Assembly (NCBI GenBank): GCA_002439285.1 | Contig: DJTQ01000257.1 | Span: 1 to 9,913, forward strand | Direction of reading: 5' to 3' | Length of the DNA stretch: 9,913 nucleotides | Source: Paenibacillaceae bacterium UBA6304 | GTDB taxonomy: Bacteria > Bacillota > Bacilli > Paenibacillales > Paenibacillaceae | Shown: positions 1 through 5,979 of the stretch, in pieces | Layout: each line of letters begins with the position of its first letter | Numbering within the stretch: position 1 is the stretch's first letter | Notes under the pieces: generated by a model | Database searches by the model: none | Seen by the model: only the letters and a program-made list of their open reading frames with translations | Told to the model about the DNA's origin: nothing | Translations under genes and position numbers: made by a program

Positions 1-565
1 AATAATGGGTCGTGAAAATAATCGTCCTGCCCTGCCCGGCCAGTTTCCGGACACTGTCCCAGAACCGGCGCCGGGCGGTGATATCGAGTCCGACCGTCGG
101 CTCATCGAAGAAGAGCAGGTCGGGGTTGCCGGCCATGGCGAGAGCGAAGCCGAGATTGCGCTTTTGTCCACCGGATAGCTTCTCTGCGTACCGCTTCAGA
201 TCGCTGTCCTGAAGTCCGGTTAGCCGGATCAAGGACTCCATATCCATCGGATTCGGATAATAGCTGCGGATGAGATCCAGTACTTCTCTGACTTTTAGCC
301 GATCCATAATGCTGACTTCCTGGAGCATCGCTCCGGTATGGTCACGGACAGATTGATCCTTCGGGTGTTTGCCGAACACCTTGATCTCTCCCTCCGTCGG
401 TTCAAGCAGTCCGAGGATCATGGATAATGCAGTGGTTTTGCCCGCGCCGTTTGGCCCCAGAATAGCTGTGATTGAGCCTCGTTCGATGCGGAAGGAGAGG
501 TCGTTGACTGCCTTTTTATCCTTGAACATTTTGCTGACATGATTTATTTCGATAATGGCTTCCAC
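1..565 (-). CDS. ABC transporter ATP-binding protein (3' end outside window)
   Basis: This is the nucleotide-binding subunit of an ABC-2 type transporter; 188 codons are visible and the 3' end lies beyond base 1. Seen in the translation: Walker [10 protein letters not shown] (residues 37-45), a normal Q-loop with LQE near 81-83, signature LSGGQKR (130-136), Walker B LLFFDEP (150-156) followed by TVGLD, and the H-loop TTH ending at 187. The start is taken as GTG at 565 because GGAGGT lies 7 bases upstream and homology-like sequence (EINHVSKMF) begins straight after it; there is no ATG nearby in frame until well inside the conserved domain. The style recalls DrrA/YvfR-type ATPases, whose permease normally follows directly and would be outside the window. 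A short palindrome, TGAC-tatt-GTCA (629-640), lies in the upstream region, but I see no convincing -35/-10 pair. Substrate unknown. The family call is firm; the subfamily is a guess. Confidence 0.93.
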   Translation of the reverse strand, partial: MEAIIEINHVSKMFKDKKAVNDLSFRIERGSITAILGPNGAGKTTALSMILGLLEPTEGEIKVFGKHPKDQSVRDHTGAMLQEVSIMDRLKVREVLDLIRSYYPNPMDMESLIRLTGLQDSDLKRYAEKLSGGQKRNLGFALAMAGNPDLLFFDEPTVGLDITARRRFWDSVRKLAGQGRTIIFTTHY

Positions 566-663
566 AAGTTCACCTCCGTTATTACTAATCTTATTCATAG
601 AATACCGAAGGGGAGGATGCGCCGTTAGTGACTATTGTCATGAAGTGAATCAGATGGAACGAG

Positions 664-687
664 AAAAGACCGCTGCATGGGCAGCGG
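664..687 (-). terminator. Rho-independent terminator-like hairpin
   Basis: A perfect 7-bp GC-rich stem, CCGCTGC (670-676) and GCAGCGG (681-687), closes a 4-base loop. Read on the minus strand it is followed by TCTTTTCTC, which gives the U-rich tail of an intrinsic terminator. It would stop minus-strand transcripts coming from the broken small membrane gene or from the repeat cluster before they enter the ABC ATPase gene, but it lies about 440 bp beyond that gene's stop. Confidence 0.55.
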
Positions 688-770
688 CTAAGAGTGGAGG
701 CGCGTCAGCAAAGCGGTGGTGCGACGGTTCAGATGGTAAGTGGCATAGAATCGCGTCGGAAGCCGACGGC

Positions 771-877
771 TAGCAATCCAGCGGTAGCACGGAGGCGTAG
801 CATTCCAGCGGGATAACGGTCTGGCGGAATAGCCCCCCGGCGGAATAGCCTCCCGGTAATCCCGCTTCCTCTGGAAT
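771..877. repeat. GC-rich patch of short direct and inverted repeats
   Basis: GGCGGAATAGCC occurs twice (823-834 and 839-850). TAGCAATCCAGCGG (771-784) is echoed by TAGCATTCCAGCGG (798-811). ATTCCAGCGGGAT (802-814) has an inverted counterpart split as ATCCCGC (859-865) and CTGGAAT (871-877), so the patch can fold back on itself. It abuts the AT-rich repeat cluster that starts at 875. No coding sequence is supported here. Function unknown. Confidence 0.5.
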
Positions 878-1074
878 AGGGGACATTTTGGGTCTTATTT
901 TCACAAAAACAAATCGAATTAGGAAAATAGAGGACCTTTAGGGTCTTATTGTGCGGATAAGATACCAGTTAGCCGGTTTTGGTAGGTTTCAGAAGGGAAT
1001 AAGACCCTAAAAGGTTCTTATTTCTTCTATAAATTCTAAATTCGACAAATTAGCGCCCTAAAAGTCCCTTATTT
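875..1074. repeat. Four-copy hairpin repeat cluster, family 1 (two forward, two inverted)
   Basis: Four imperfect copies of a roughly 25-bp unit with core GGACCTTTTAGGGTCTTATT. Forward copies lie at 875-901 and 924-950; inverted copies at 998-1023 and 1052-1074. The clearest unit (998-1023) is itself a hairpin: AATAAGA at one end pairs with TCTTATT at the other, with CC/GG inside and a loop around CTAAAA. The spacers within each pair are also related in inverted orientation (TCGAATT followed by AG and an AT-rich run), so the cluster is one larger imperfect inverted repeat with arms of about 75 bp. It lies between the stop of a broken small gene and the 5' end of the ABC ATPase gene, and contains no supported ORF. 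Function unknown; a mobile RNA-structured or REP-like intergenic element fits. Confidence 0.75.
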
Positions 1075-1124
1075 TAAATTGTAAGGTGGTGACATTGCGA
1101 GGACTAGTGTGCGATTGAACCCAA

Positions 1125-1309
1125 CTATAGCATTCTCACCAATATAACGACTACGCCTACAATACCGACAATGATCAGTAAATTTGAAACTTGCCTCCAA
1201 AGCCCGGGTGGCCCCTCGGAATGCAGCCTTTTCTGGTTCGTATCGAAATTGGTTTAAAGGCGTACGGGTCGGTGGGTTCGGAGAAAGGTTTTTGATTATC
1301 ATTAAACAT
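1125..1309 (-). pseudogene. Small single-span membrane protein, apparently frameshifted
   Basis: Two adjoining frames together read as one protein. From ATG at 1309 the first frame gives MFNDNQKPFSEPTDPYAFKP. A second frame continues from 1250 with NFDTNQKRLHSEGPPGLWRQ, then NLLIIVGIVGVVVILVRML and a TAG stop at 1127-1125. Adding a single base near 1250-1252 would join them into a 61-residue protein: a polar, Pro/Asn-rich N-terminal half and one C-terminal transmembrane helix. The downstream frame has no ATG, GTG or TTG start of its own. A purine-rich weak SD (AAAGAAG) precedes the ATG and an extended -10 promoter lies 35-45 bp upstream, both supporting a real gene. I do not recognise the family. 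It could be a true pseudogene, a sequencing error or, less likely, a programmed frameshift. The longest single-frame ORF here (1069-1302) is in a third frame and is not believed. Confidence 0.55.
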
Positions 1310-1345
1310 GGATCAATTCTTCTTTCAACAATCCTTAATTACTTA

Positions 1346-1376
1346 ATTATACCAATTAAGGTAAGAAAGGTTGCAA
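1346..1376 (-). promoter_or_regulatory. Extended -10 sigma-A-type promoter for the small membrane gene
   Basis: On the minus strand there is a perfect extended -10, TGGTATAAT (1354-1346). A partial -35, TTGCAA (1376-1371), lies 19 bp upstream, which is long but tolerable with an extended -10. Predicted transcription start is near 1339, about 30 bases before the ATG at 1309. Confidence 0.5.
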
Positions 1377-1382
1377 TATAAA

Positions 1383-1406
1383 GGAAAAACCGCCCAGCTA
1401 GCGGCT
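1383..1406 (-). terminator. Terminator downstream of the exporter operon
   Basis: Read on the minus strand, AGCCGC and GCGGTT form a 6-bp stem (one G-U pair) around a 7-base loop and run directly into TTTTTCC. It lies about 85 bp past the stop of the last permease gene, which makes it the natural end of the three-gene exporter transcript. It is also just upstream of the small membrane gene promoter, insulating the two. The stem is short. Confidence 0.5.
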
Positions 1407-1490
1407 GTACCCTTAGCTTCATACATGCATCGGGCAACCTTCGGACGGTTTGTTGGCTACTTGGACGGTTAAATTGCTGTTTACTGTTTA

Positions 1491-2225
1491 TTAAATTTCC
1501 TTGCGGCGGAAATGAATCAGCCCGACCGCGAAGAACAGGAGGAAGCTGCCGACGACGGTAATCATCAGGCTTTCGAGTGGCAGATTAAATGCACCGAAGT
1601 CCGATTGCCCGAACGGCATCATGGCCAGAAGCGGTTGGGCCCATGGATAGAAAGGGCCGACCTTGGCGGAGTTGACGATCAGCAGATTGGGGATCGTCAG
1701 TGAAACGTTCAGGGCGAGCGGAGCCGCAAAGCTCGCCCAGCTCAGGGACACGCCGAGCTGCAACGCAACCAGCGGCAGGCAGGCCACCCATCCGCCCAGC
1801 AGGCTGGAGGCGATCATGGCCCACGGGATCGGTGCCGTGAAAGCTTGAATCCAGCCGGCTGCGAGGATACCGGCCAGGAATAGCAGCTGGGAAATGGCCA
1901 GCAGGCCCGCCACGATGGTGAACTTGGCCAGGTAGACGGCCGTCCGTGAGACCGGCAGGACGAGCAGTTGCTTCCAGCCGCCGCCGGTATGCTCGTACCG
2001 GCACAGGAAGGCCGGAAACAGGCCGGCCATGATCGGCAGGAACAGCAAGGCGTGAAGCATGACCATGGCGCCCAGCATGACGGTCCAAGGATCGGCGCCT
2101 TCGGGTGGCTGTGAGAGCGCGCCGATCAACGTGGACAGAATAGGACTGGCAAGCAGAAGCAGCCAGATCCGCGACTTCGACATCTTCAACCGTTCCGAGG
2201 ATAGTACACGGAAAAAGGTTCTCAT
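1491..2225 (-). CDS. ABC-2 permease, LanG/MutG-like
   Basis: Second permease subunit of the exporter, 244 residues, within the usual 230-260 range of the lantibiotic immunity permease families. I see six hydrophobic segments near 18-37, 50-74, 98-124, 134-157, 164-185 and 217-237. After the second one comes E-x5-WKQLLVLPVSRTAVYLAKF (78-101), a cytoplasmic-loop motif shared with the other permease, and the protein ends HFRRKEI, with the positive charge expected inside the cell. The ATG follows the previous gene's TAA with no gap, and the SD lies inside the end of that gene (AAAGGATGTGGAG), so translation is coupled. The similarity of the two permeases points to an old duplication forming a heterodimeric channel with the ATPase at 2939-3892. 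By position and length this is the G subunit; E and G assignments could be swapped. Likely role: removal of a membrane-active peptide. Confidence 0.88.
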   Translation of the reverse strand: MRTFFRVLSSERLKMSKSRIWLLLLASPILSTLIGALSQPPEGADPWTVMLGAMVMLHALLFLPIMAGLFPAFLCRYEHTGGGWKQLLVLPVSRTAVYLAKFTIVAGLLAISQLLFLAGILAAGWIQAFTAPIPWAMIASSLLGGWVACLPLVALQLGVSLSWASFAAPLALNVSLTIPNLLIVNSAKVGPFYPWAQPLLAMMPFGQSDFGAFNLPLESLMITVVGSFLLFFAVGLIHFRRKEI

Positions 2226-2942
2226 TTACTCCACATCCTTTCGGTTGAAATGAATTAAGCCCAGGATCATAATCATTACCCCGCAAAGGATGCCTGCCCC
2301 GACAAACCATTCAGCATGCGGACCGCTATAACCGAAAGTCGGCCAATTGAGAGGAAACCACTCCGACAATTGAAGCGTAAATGGAGAAATGATCGCTGCT
2401 GTTACGCCGATCGTTACGGGTAGGGCTTGATTTCGGAAGCTCAGCGACAGCCAGAGCTGAAGCGCCATCAGCGGCAGTGCGGCCAGATAAGGAAGAAACC
2501 CCATCCGGAGAATATCCATCCATGGAATATCGGTTCCACCAAACCCTAGCGTCAGACCGAGAATGATGGTGAAAACCGGTAGCAAAAGACAAGAAACCGA
2601 TAATAGCAGGAAGCAAAGCAGAAATTTAGCGCTGAATACAGCAGTCCGAGAAATGGGCAGAGCCAGCAGTTGCTTCCACGAGCTCATTTGGTGCTCGACA
2701 TTGGCAATCAGAGAGCTGACCAAGGTCACCCCCAGATAGAGGGCAATCGGGACAAAAATAATAGTATCATTGATGAGACCACCCCAAATACTGTCCGCAT
2801 ACTGCTGTTTTAGATAATCAAGTCGTAGCCCGAAGTTGAGAGCCTGCATGGCAACCAGTCCGATGGGGGCCAGAAAAATGAGAAACCAAATTCCCTTTCC
2901 GCGGATTTTTAGGAAATCGGCCGACAAAGAACGTAGCATCAT
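2226..2942 (-). CDS. ABC-2 permease, LanE/MutE-like
   Basis: First permease subunit, 238 residues. Hydrophobic segments lie near 17-36, 58-80, 105-131, 146-168, 172-190 and 211-231, giving the six-helix ABC-2 layout. The loop motif EHQMSSWKQLLALPISRTAV (83-102) matches its neighbour, and the C-terminus HFNRKDVE is again positively charged. ATG at 2942 overlaps the ATPase stop (ATGATG over TGA), and GGGGAGGGA sits about 10 bases upstream inside the ATPase gene, so the three genes are one coupled operon in the order ATPase-permease-permease, the F-E-G order of lantibiotic immunity loci. A second ATG at 2939 is an equally possible start. It should act in the cytoplasmic membrane as a heterodimer with the product of 1491-2225. 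Peptide specificity cannot be read from the sequence. Confidence 0.88.
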   Translation of the reverse strand: MMLRSLSADFLKIRGKGIWFLIFLAPIGLVAMQALNFGLRLDYLKQQYADSIWGGLINDTIIFVPIALYLGVTLVSSLIANVEHQMSSWKQLLALPISRTAVFSAKFLLCFLLLSVSCLLLPVFTIILGLTLGFGGTDIPWMDILRMGFLPYLAALPLMALQLWLSLSFRNQALPVTIGVTAAIISPFTLQLSEWFPLNWPTFGYSGPHAEWFVGAGILCGVMIMILGLIHFNRKDVE

Positions 2943-3892
2943 GGCCGGGTTCCCTCCCCGATCACCTGCATGAAGATATCTTCAAGCGACTTCTTGTTTT
3001 GTTCGACTCGATAAATGTCATGTCCGTTTTCGACCAAACGCTTTACGAGTTGAGCCACTTGCGGATCTTTCATGCCCGGAAAAATGAGCGTACCCTCCTG
3101 CAAGGTCCCGTTGGCTCCCAGATCGCGGGCCAGCCAGAGGGCGGAATCGGGTTCGGAGACGACCAGTTCCATATTATGCGACGCTTGGAGCCGCAGATTC
3201 TGGATCGTATCCTGGAACACCATTTGTCCTTCCCGGATGATACCCACCCGGTTGGCCATTTGCTCGACTTCGCCCAGCAGATGGCTGGAGACGAGCACGG
3301 TAATGCCGTATTGGGCCGGCATGCTTTTGATCAGCTCACGGATCTCGTGGATTCCGGCGGGGTCAAGGCCGTTGGTCGGCTCATCGAGGATGAGCAGATC
3401 CGGGCTTCCGAGCAGGGAGGCGGCGATGCCGAGCCGCTGCTTCATGCCGAGCGAGTAGCCTTTAACCGGGCGACGCGATTCGCTCGTGAGCGAAACGATC
3501 TCCAGCACTTCGTCGATGCGCGACTTCGGTGCGCCGAGGATGCGGCGGATCGCTTCCAAGTTGTCTACGGCATTAAGATGACCGTAATAAGACGGGTATT
3601 CGACCAGAGAACCGATCCGGCGGAGTATCGCAAGCTTGTCCTTATGCAGCTCTCGGCCGAAGATGTGGATAGAGCCCTCGGTGGGTTGGATCAAACCGAG
3701 CAGCATGCGGATCGTGGTAGTTTTCCCAGCCCCGTTCGGACCGAGGAATCCGTAGATATCCCCTTTGGCAATCTCCAGGCTCAAATGGTCGACCGCAGCG
3801 CGTCCCCGGTACTTTTTCGTTAAATCCTTTGTTTGGATAATCAATTCTTTATTTTGATTGTCGTTGGCATTCCCATTAAAATTTACGTTCAC
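2939..3892 (-). CDS. ABC exporter ATPase, LanF/BcrA-like with E-loop
   Basis: ATPase subunit of the exporter, 317 residues. Seen: Walker [10 protein letters not shown] (51-59), signature YSLGMKQRLG (146-155), Walker B LLILDEPTNGLDP (166-178) and H-loop SSH (202-204). The position that is normally the Q-loop glutamine reads IGSLVEYPSYYGHL with Glu98. This E-loop is a known hallmark of LanF immunity ATPases such as NukF, and bacitracin-type BcrA proteins also belong to this group. About 90 further residues follow the core, ending EDIFMQVIGE, as usual for this family. The GTG at 3892 is chosen because GAGGTG lies 7 bases upstream; the first 15 residues form an odd Asn-rich leader, and a TTG start further in (ELIIQ) is possible but has no SD. 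First gene of the operon, 665 bp downstream of the kinase gene, with putative operators in front. Likely function: energising peptide antibiotic removal. Confidence 0.93.
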   Translation of the reverse strand: MNVNFNGNANDNQNKELIIQTKDLTKKYRGRAAVDHLSLEIAKGDIYGFLGPNGAGKTTTIRMLLGLIQPTEGSIHIFGRELHKDKLAILRRIGSLVEYPSYYGHLNAVDNLEAIRRILGAPKSRIDEVLEIVSLTSESRRPVKGYSLGMKQRLGIAASLLGSPDLLILDEPTNGLDPAGIHEIRELIKSMPAQYGITVLVSSHLLGEVEQMANRVGIIREGQMVFQDTIQNLRLQASHNMELVVSEPDSALWLARDLGANGTLQEGTLIFPGMKDPQVAQLVKRLVENGHDIYRVEQNKKSLEDIFMQVIGEGTRP

Positions 3893-3912
3893 GTAAAATC
3901 ACCTCGGTAATG

Positions 3913-3968
3913 ATCATACCGCCCGAAGTTTAAGCGTGAGGGGGGGCCAAGTTTAAATTTTGTTTAAA
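3913..3968 (-). promoter_or_regulatory. Candidate response-regulator operator and -10 of the exporter operon
   Basis: Reading toward the ATPase gene, TTTAAAC occurs twice with an 11-bp pitch (3968-3962 and 3957-3951), and TTAAACTT recurs at 3933-3926 behind a run of seven C. An acceptable -10, TATGAT, lies at 3918-3913, 21 bases upstream of the GTG start, and no good -35 is present. Direct repeats one helical turn apart with a poor -35 are typical of promoters activated by OmpR-family regulators, and one such regulator is encoded upstream at 5976-6656. The link is inference. Confidence 0.35.
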
Positions 3969-4089
3969 AAGAGCGAGACGCGCAAGGTTACATCGTGGGC
4001 GCCAAGAAGATCAGGTTGAAGCAAAACTTGCAATCCGGATGCGAAGTGGGGCTAATGAATGGCGTGGGGTTAAAGTAATGTCGGGTAGT

Positions 4090-4300
4090 TTAATCGATAG
4101 AGTGCAATTAAGATAAAGTGGTGAACGAGCAGGAATAGAGGTAGAAGTGGATATTGAAGTAAATGTAGAAGTAGGAGAACTATAGGCAAGGTAGAGGGTG
4201 GACGTATATGTAAAGTAACTAAGTAGAATGAAGCCCGAAGGGTAGATGAAGAAAGTGAGTTAGAGGAGTAGAAGTTAGATTAAGAGCAAAGCAAGGTTCA
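4090..4300. other. Purine-rich low-complexity intergenic tract
   Basis: The plus strand is strongly purine-biased with many near-copies of GTAGAAGT, AGTAGAA and GGTAGA. A short stretch (4138-4182) reads EVEVDIEVNVEVGEL then stop, a two-residue alternation produced by the simple sequence. All frames are interrupted often and no ribosome binding site precedes any of them, so I do not call a gene. It lies in the leader side of the exporter operon, where the minus-strand transcript would be pyrimidine-rich. The remaining part of this gap, 3969-4089, holds nothing I recognise. Confidence 0.45.
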
Positions 4301-4302
4301 CA

Positions 4303-4324
4303 GTACGGTAGTCAACTACCGTAC
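4303..4324. repeat. Perfect palindromic hairpin
   Basis: GTACGGTAGT (4303-4312) and its exact reverse complement (4315-4324) are separated by 2 bases, giving a 9-bp stem with a TCAA loop. No T-run follows on either strand, so it is not a standard terminator. It borders the family 2 repeat cluster and may be part of it, or a protein-binding site. Confidence 0.5.
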
Positions 4325-4335
4325 CCTCCGTAGCA

Positions 4336-4524
4336 ATAACTGGATTTCCTACAGTTAATTTCGCTGTAATAAGCGATTTAACTAAAATAACTGGAAAACC
4401 TACATGTAATTCGTCCCTTTTCGCACAAATGAACCGAATCGGGGTAAATTAGCTGGAGGTTTTCCAGTTAGTTGGGGCAGCACGCGCCTTGAGCGTGAAT
4501 TACCTGCATGTTTTCCAGTTAATT
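4336..4524. repeat. Four-copy hairpin repeat cluster, family 2 (two forward, two inverted)
   Basis: Four imperfect copies of a unit resembling TAACTGGAAAACCTACAG followed by TTAATT. Forward copies at 4336-4361 and 4387-4412, inverted copies at 4446-4473 and 4498-4524, on a pitch of about 51-59 bp. Each unit has complementary ends (AACTG with CAGTT), so it can fold as a small hairpin. Within each arm a second small stem separates the units: TCGCT/AGCGA at 4361-4376 in one arm and CACGC/GCGTG around 4480-4497 in the other. The cluster starts 34 bp after the histidine kinase stop and could act as a 3' processing or termination structure for that operon, though there is no T-tract. Sequence is unrelated to the cluster at 875-1074 but the layout is the same. 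Confidence 0.75.
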
Positions 4525-4557
4525 ACGTCGGTAACCAAGATGTTTTCGCACTCAAAC

Positions 4558-5979
4558 TCAAACAGCCGGATAAATAAACACCCTCGTCCCGCCTTCAGCA
4601 TACGACTCCGTCTCCCGGACCAGCCCCATTTCCCGTAGCAGCAGGTCGACGATCTGGAGGCCGAGACCGGCTCCTTTCGCAGGGGAGGCCGCGCCTAAGC
4701 CCGGTCCGCGGTCAGCAATGACCAGCGCTGTCCGGCCGTGGCGTTGCTCGACAGAGATGCCGACATAGCCGCCGGATCCGGCATGGCGAACCAGATTTTG
4801 AAAAAGGTTATCGAGCACGCGGCGGAAGCCCTGTTCATCAATGCGCCAGTGCAAAGGGGTCTCAGGCAGATTGATATCGGCTTCGATTCCCGCCTTTTCC
4901 CACAGCGGGTACCAGGCGGCCGCGCTGACCCGAACGACGCGCAGCACGTCCCGGCTCTCCAGATTCAATGCATAACGGCCGCTGGCGAGCAGGTTGTAAG
5001 AGAGAAGATGGTCGATGAGACCGCTAAGGTCGTTGATCTTGGTCTCCATCAGGGCCAGGGATTGCCGTCCTTGATCGGACAGCGGCTCTTTATGGAAAGA
5101 GTAGAGCTGGCCTCCGAGCACAGTCAACGGGGTCCGCAGATCATGCGACAAATTGCTGATCAGGCTTTTGCGAAGCTCCTCCTCTTCACGTTCCCTACGC
5201 CGGCTGTCGTCGAGCTCGTCTACCATATGGTTGAACGCCAATTCCAGGCGACCGATTTCATCGGGCCGGCCCATCGGGATCCGTACGGGCAGTCCGTTCG
5301 GTCCGGTCCGGGTCATGCCGGATTCCAAGCGAAGCAAGCGTTTCCGAATGTCGCGGAAGAACAAATACGAGAGCAGAATGAAGAAAGCAAACATCAAAAA
5401 CATAAAAAATCCGTAAAACCGAGCGTCCCCCTCGCGGGTAACCGTAGATTGGTTCAAATGTTTGCGCGGGAGCTCAAATACCATAAAGCCTTGTCCGGCA
5501 GCCTGCTCTTTACCGCCAATAAATGCGACGGTGGTAAAAGGGTCGGAATTCACAGCCTGTTTCATATAGGTGATCGCATCTTCCGGCCGCCATTTGGACG
5601 GGATGCTGGCTCGCTCCGGCAATTGTAGGCGAGTCAGGCCATCACCATCGACCCAAAATATCACGGCATCGGGATAATCCTGCTTCAATGCCCGAAGCCT
5701 CACGTTAATTTCCTCCGGGGTTTTCCCGCCGAGAGACAGGGCCTCATTGTGCCAAGCATTCTCCAACTTAAGTCCTGACCCGTAGGAACGGACGATCTCC
5801 GTTTTCTCTTCGACATCAGCCGGGAACAACACCCGACTGACGCCCCACGACGCTAAAAAGCTTACCGGGATCAAAATGGGGATAAATACGAGCGCGAAGC
5901 CGATAATGCCCAAATAGCGAGACAGTAGCGAGTTGCGGAATTTAAATTTTTTAAAAGGGGGCCCACCGGGTCTTCTCAT
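4558..5979 (-). CDS. Sensor histidine kinase (HAMP, HisKA, HATPase)
   Basis: Membrane sensor kinase of 473 residues, partner of the regulator at 5976-6656. Order of parts: basic N-terminus, TM1 about 22-45, extracellular region about 50-187, TM2 about 189-208, HAMP about 209-262, dimerisation domain with H-box SNLSHDLRTPLTVLGG and phosphorylated His279, then ATP-binding domain with N-box DNLFQNLVRHA (Asn395), G1 box DRGPGLG (423-429) and G2 box GAGLGLQIV (436-444). All catalytic residues are present. The long outer domain differs from the short-loop BceS kinases, so it may bind its signal directly. ATG overlaps the regulator stop as ATGA and has no clear SD, so translation is coupled. With an exporter operon just downstream on the same strand, it probably senses a peptide antibiotic or envelope damage, as LanK or CprK kinases do. 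The specific ligand is unknown. Confidence 0.93.
   Translation of the reverse strand: MRRPGGPPFKKFKFRNSLLSRYLGIIGFALVFIPILIPVSFLASWGVSRVLFPADVEEKTEIVRSYGSGLKLENAWHNEALSLGGKTPEEINVRLRALKQDYPDAVIFWVDGDGLTRLQLPERASIPSKWRPEDAITYMKQAVNSDPFTTVAFIGGKEQAAGQGFMVFELPRKHLNQSTVTREGDARFYGFFMFLMFAFFILLSYLFFRDIRKRLLRLESGMTRTGPNGLPVRIPMGRPDEIGRLELAFNHMVDELDDSRRREREEEELRKSLISNLSHDLRTPLTVLGGQLYSFHKEPLSDQGRQSLALMETKINDLSGLIDHLLSYNLLASGRYALNLESRDVLRVVRVSAAAWYPLWEKAGIEADINLPETPLHWRIDEQGFRRVLDNLFQNLVRHAGSGGYVGISVEQRHGRTALVIADRGPGLGAASPAKGAGLGLQIVDLLLREMGLVRETESYAEGGTRVFIYPAV

Noticed and set aside
629..640. Operator palindrome TGAC-tatt-GTCA before the ABC gene
   Set aside because: Only 4-bp arms; no regulator family match and no promoter elements to anchor it.
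555..773. 72-codon plus-strand open frame
   Set aside because: Overlaps the ABC gene start and a terminator-like hairpin; no SD and no protein-like features.
875..1074. CRISPR array
   Set aside because: Units are imperfect, self-complementary and change orientation half way; spacers within arms are related to each other.
1069..1302. 77-codon minus-strand open frame
   Set aside because: It is the third frame across the frameshifted small membrane gene; the joined reading in the other two frames gives a better start, SD, promoter and a transmembrane helix.
1585..2310. 241-codon minus-strand open frame overlapping both permeases
   Set aside because: Arg/Pro/Gly-rich out-of-frame reading of two clear membrane protein genes.
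2999..3823. 274-codon plus-strand open frame
   Set aside because: Lies entirely antisense to the exporter ATPase, which has all its motifs; no SD and no recognisable protein.
4303..4324. Rho-independent terminator
   Set aside because: Stem is perfect but no T-run follows on either strand.
4738..5628. 296-codon plus-strand open frame
   Set aside because: Antisense shadow of the histidine kinase; composition follows the codon pattern of the real gene.
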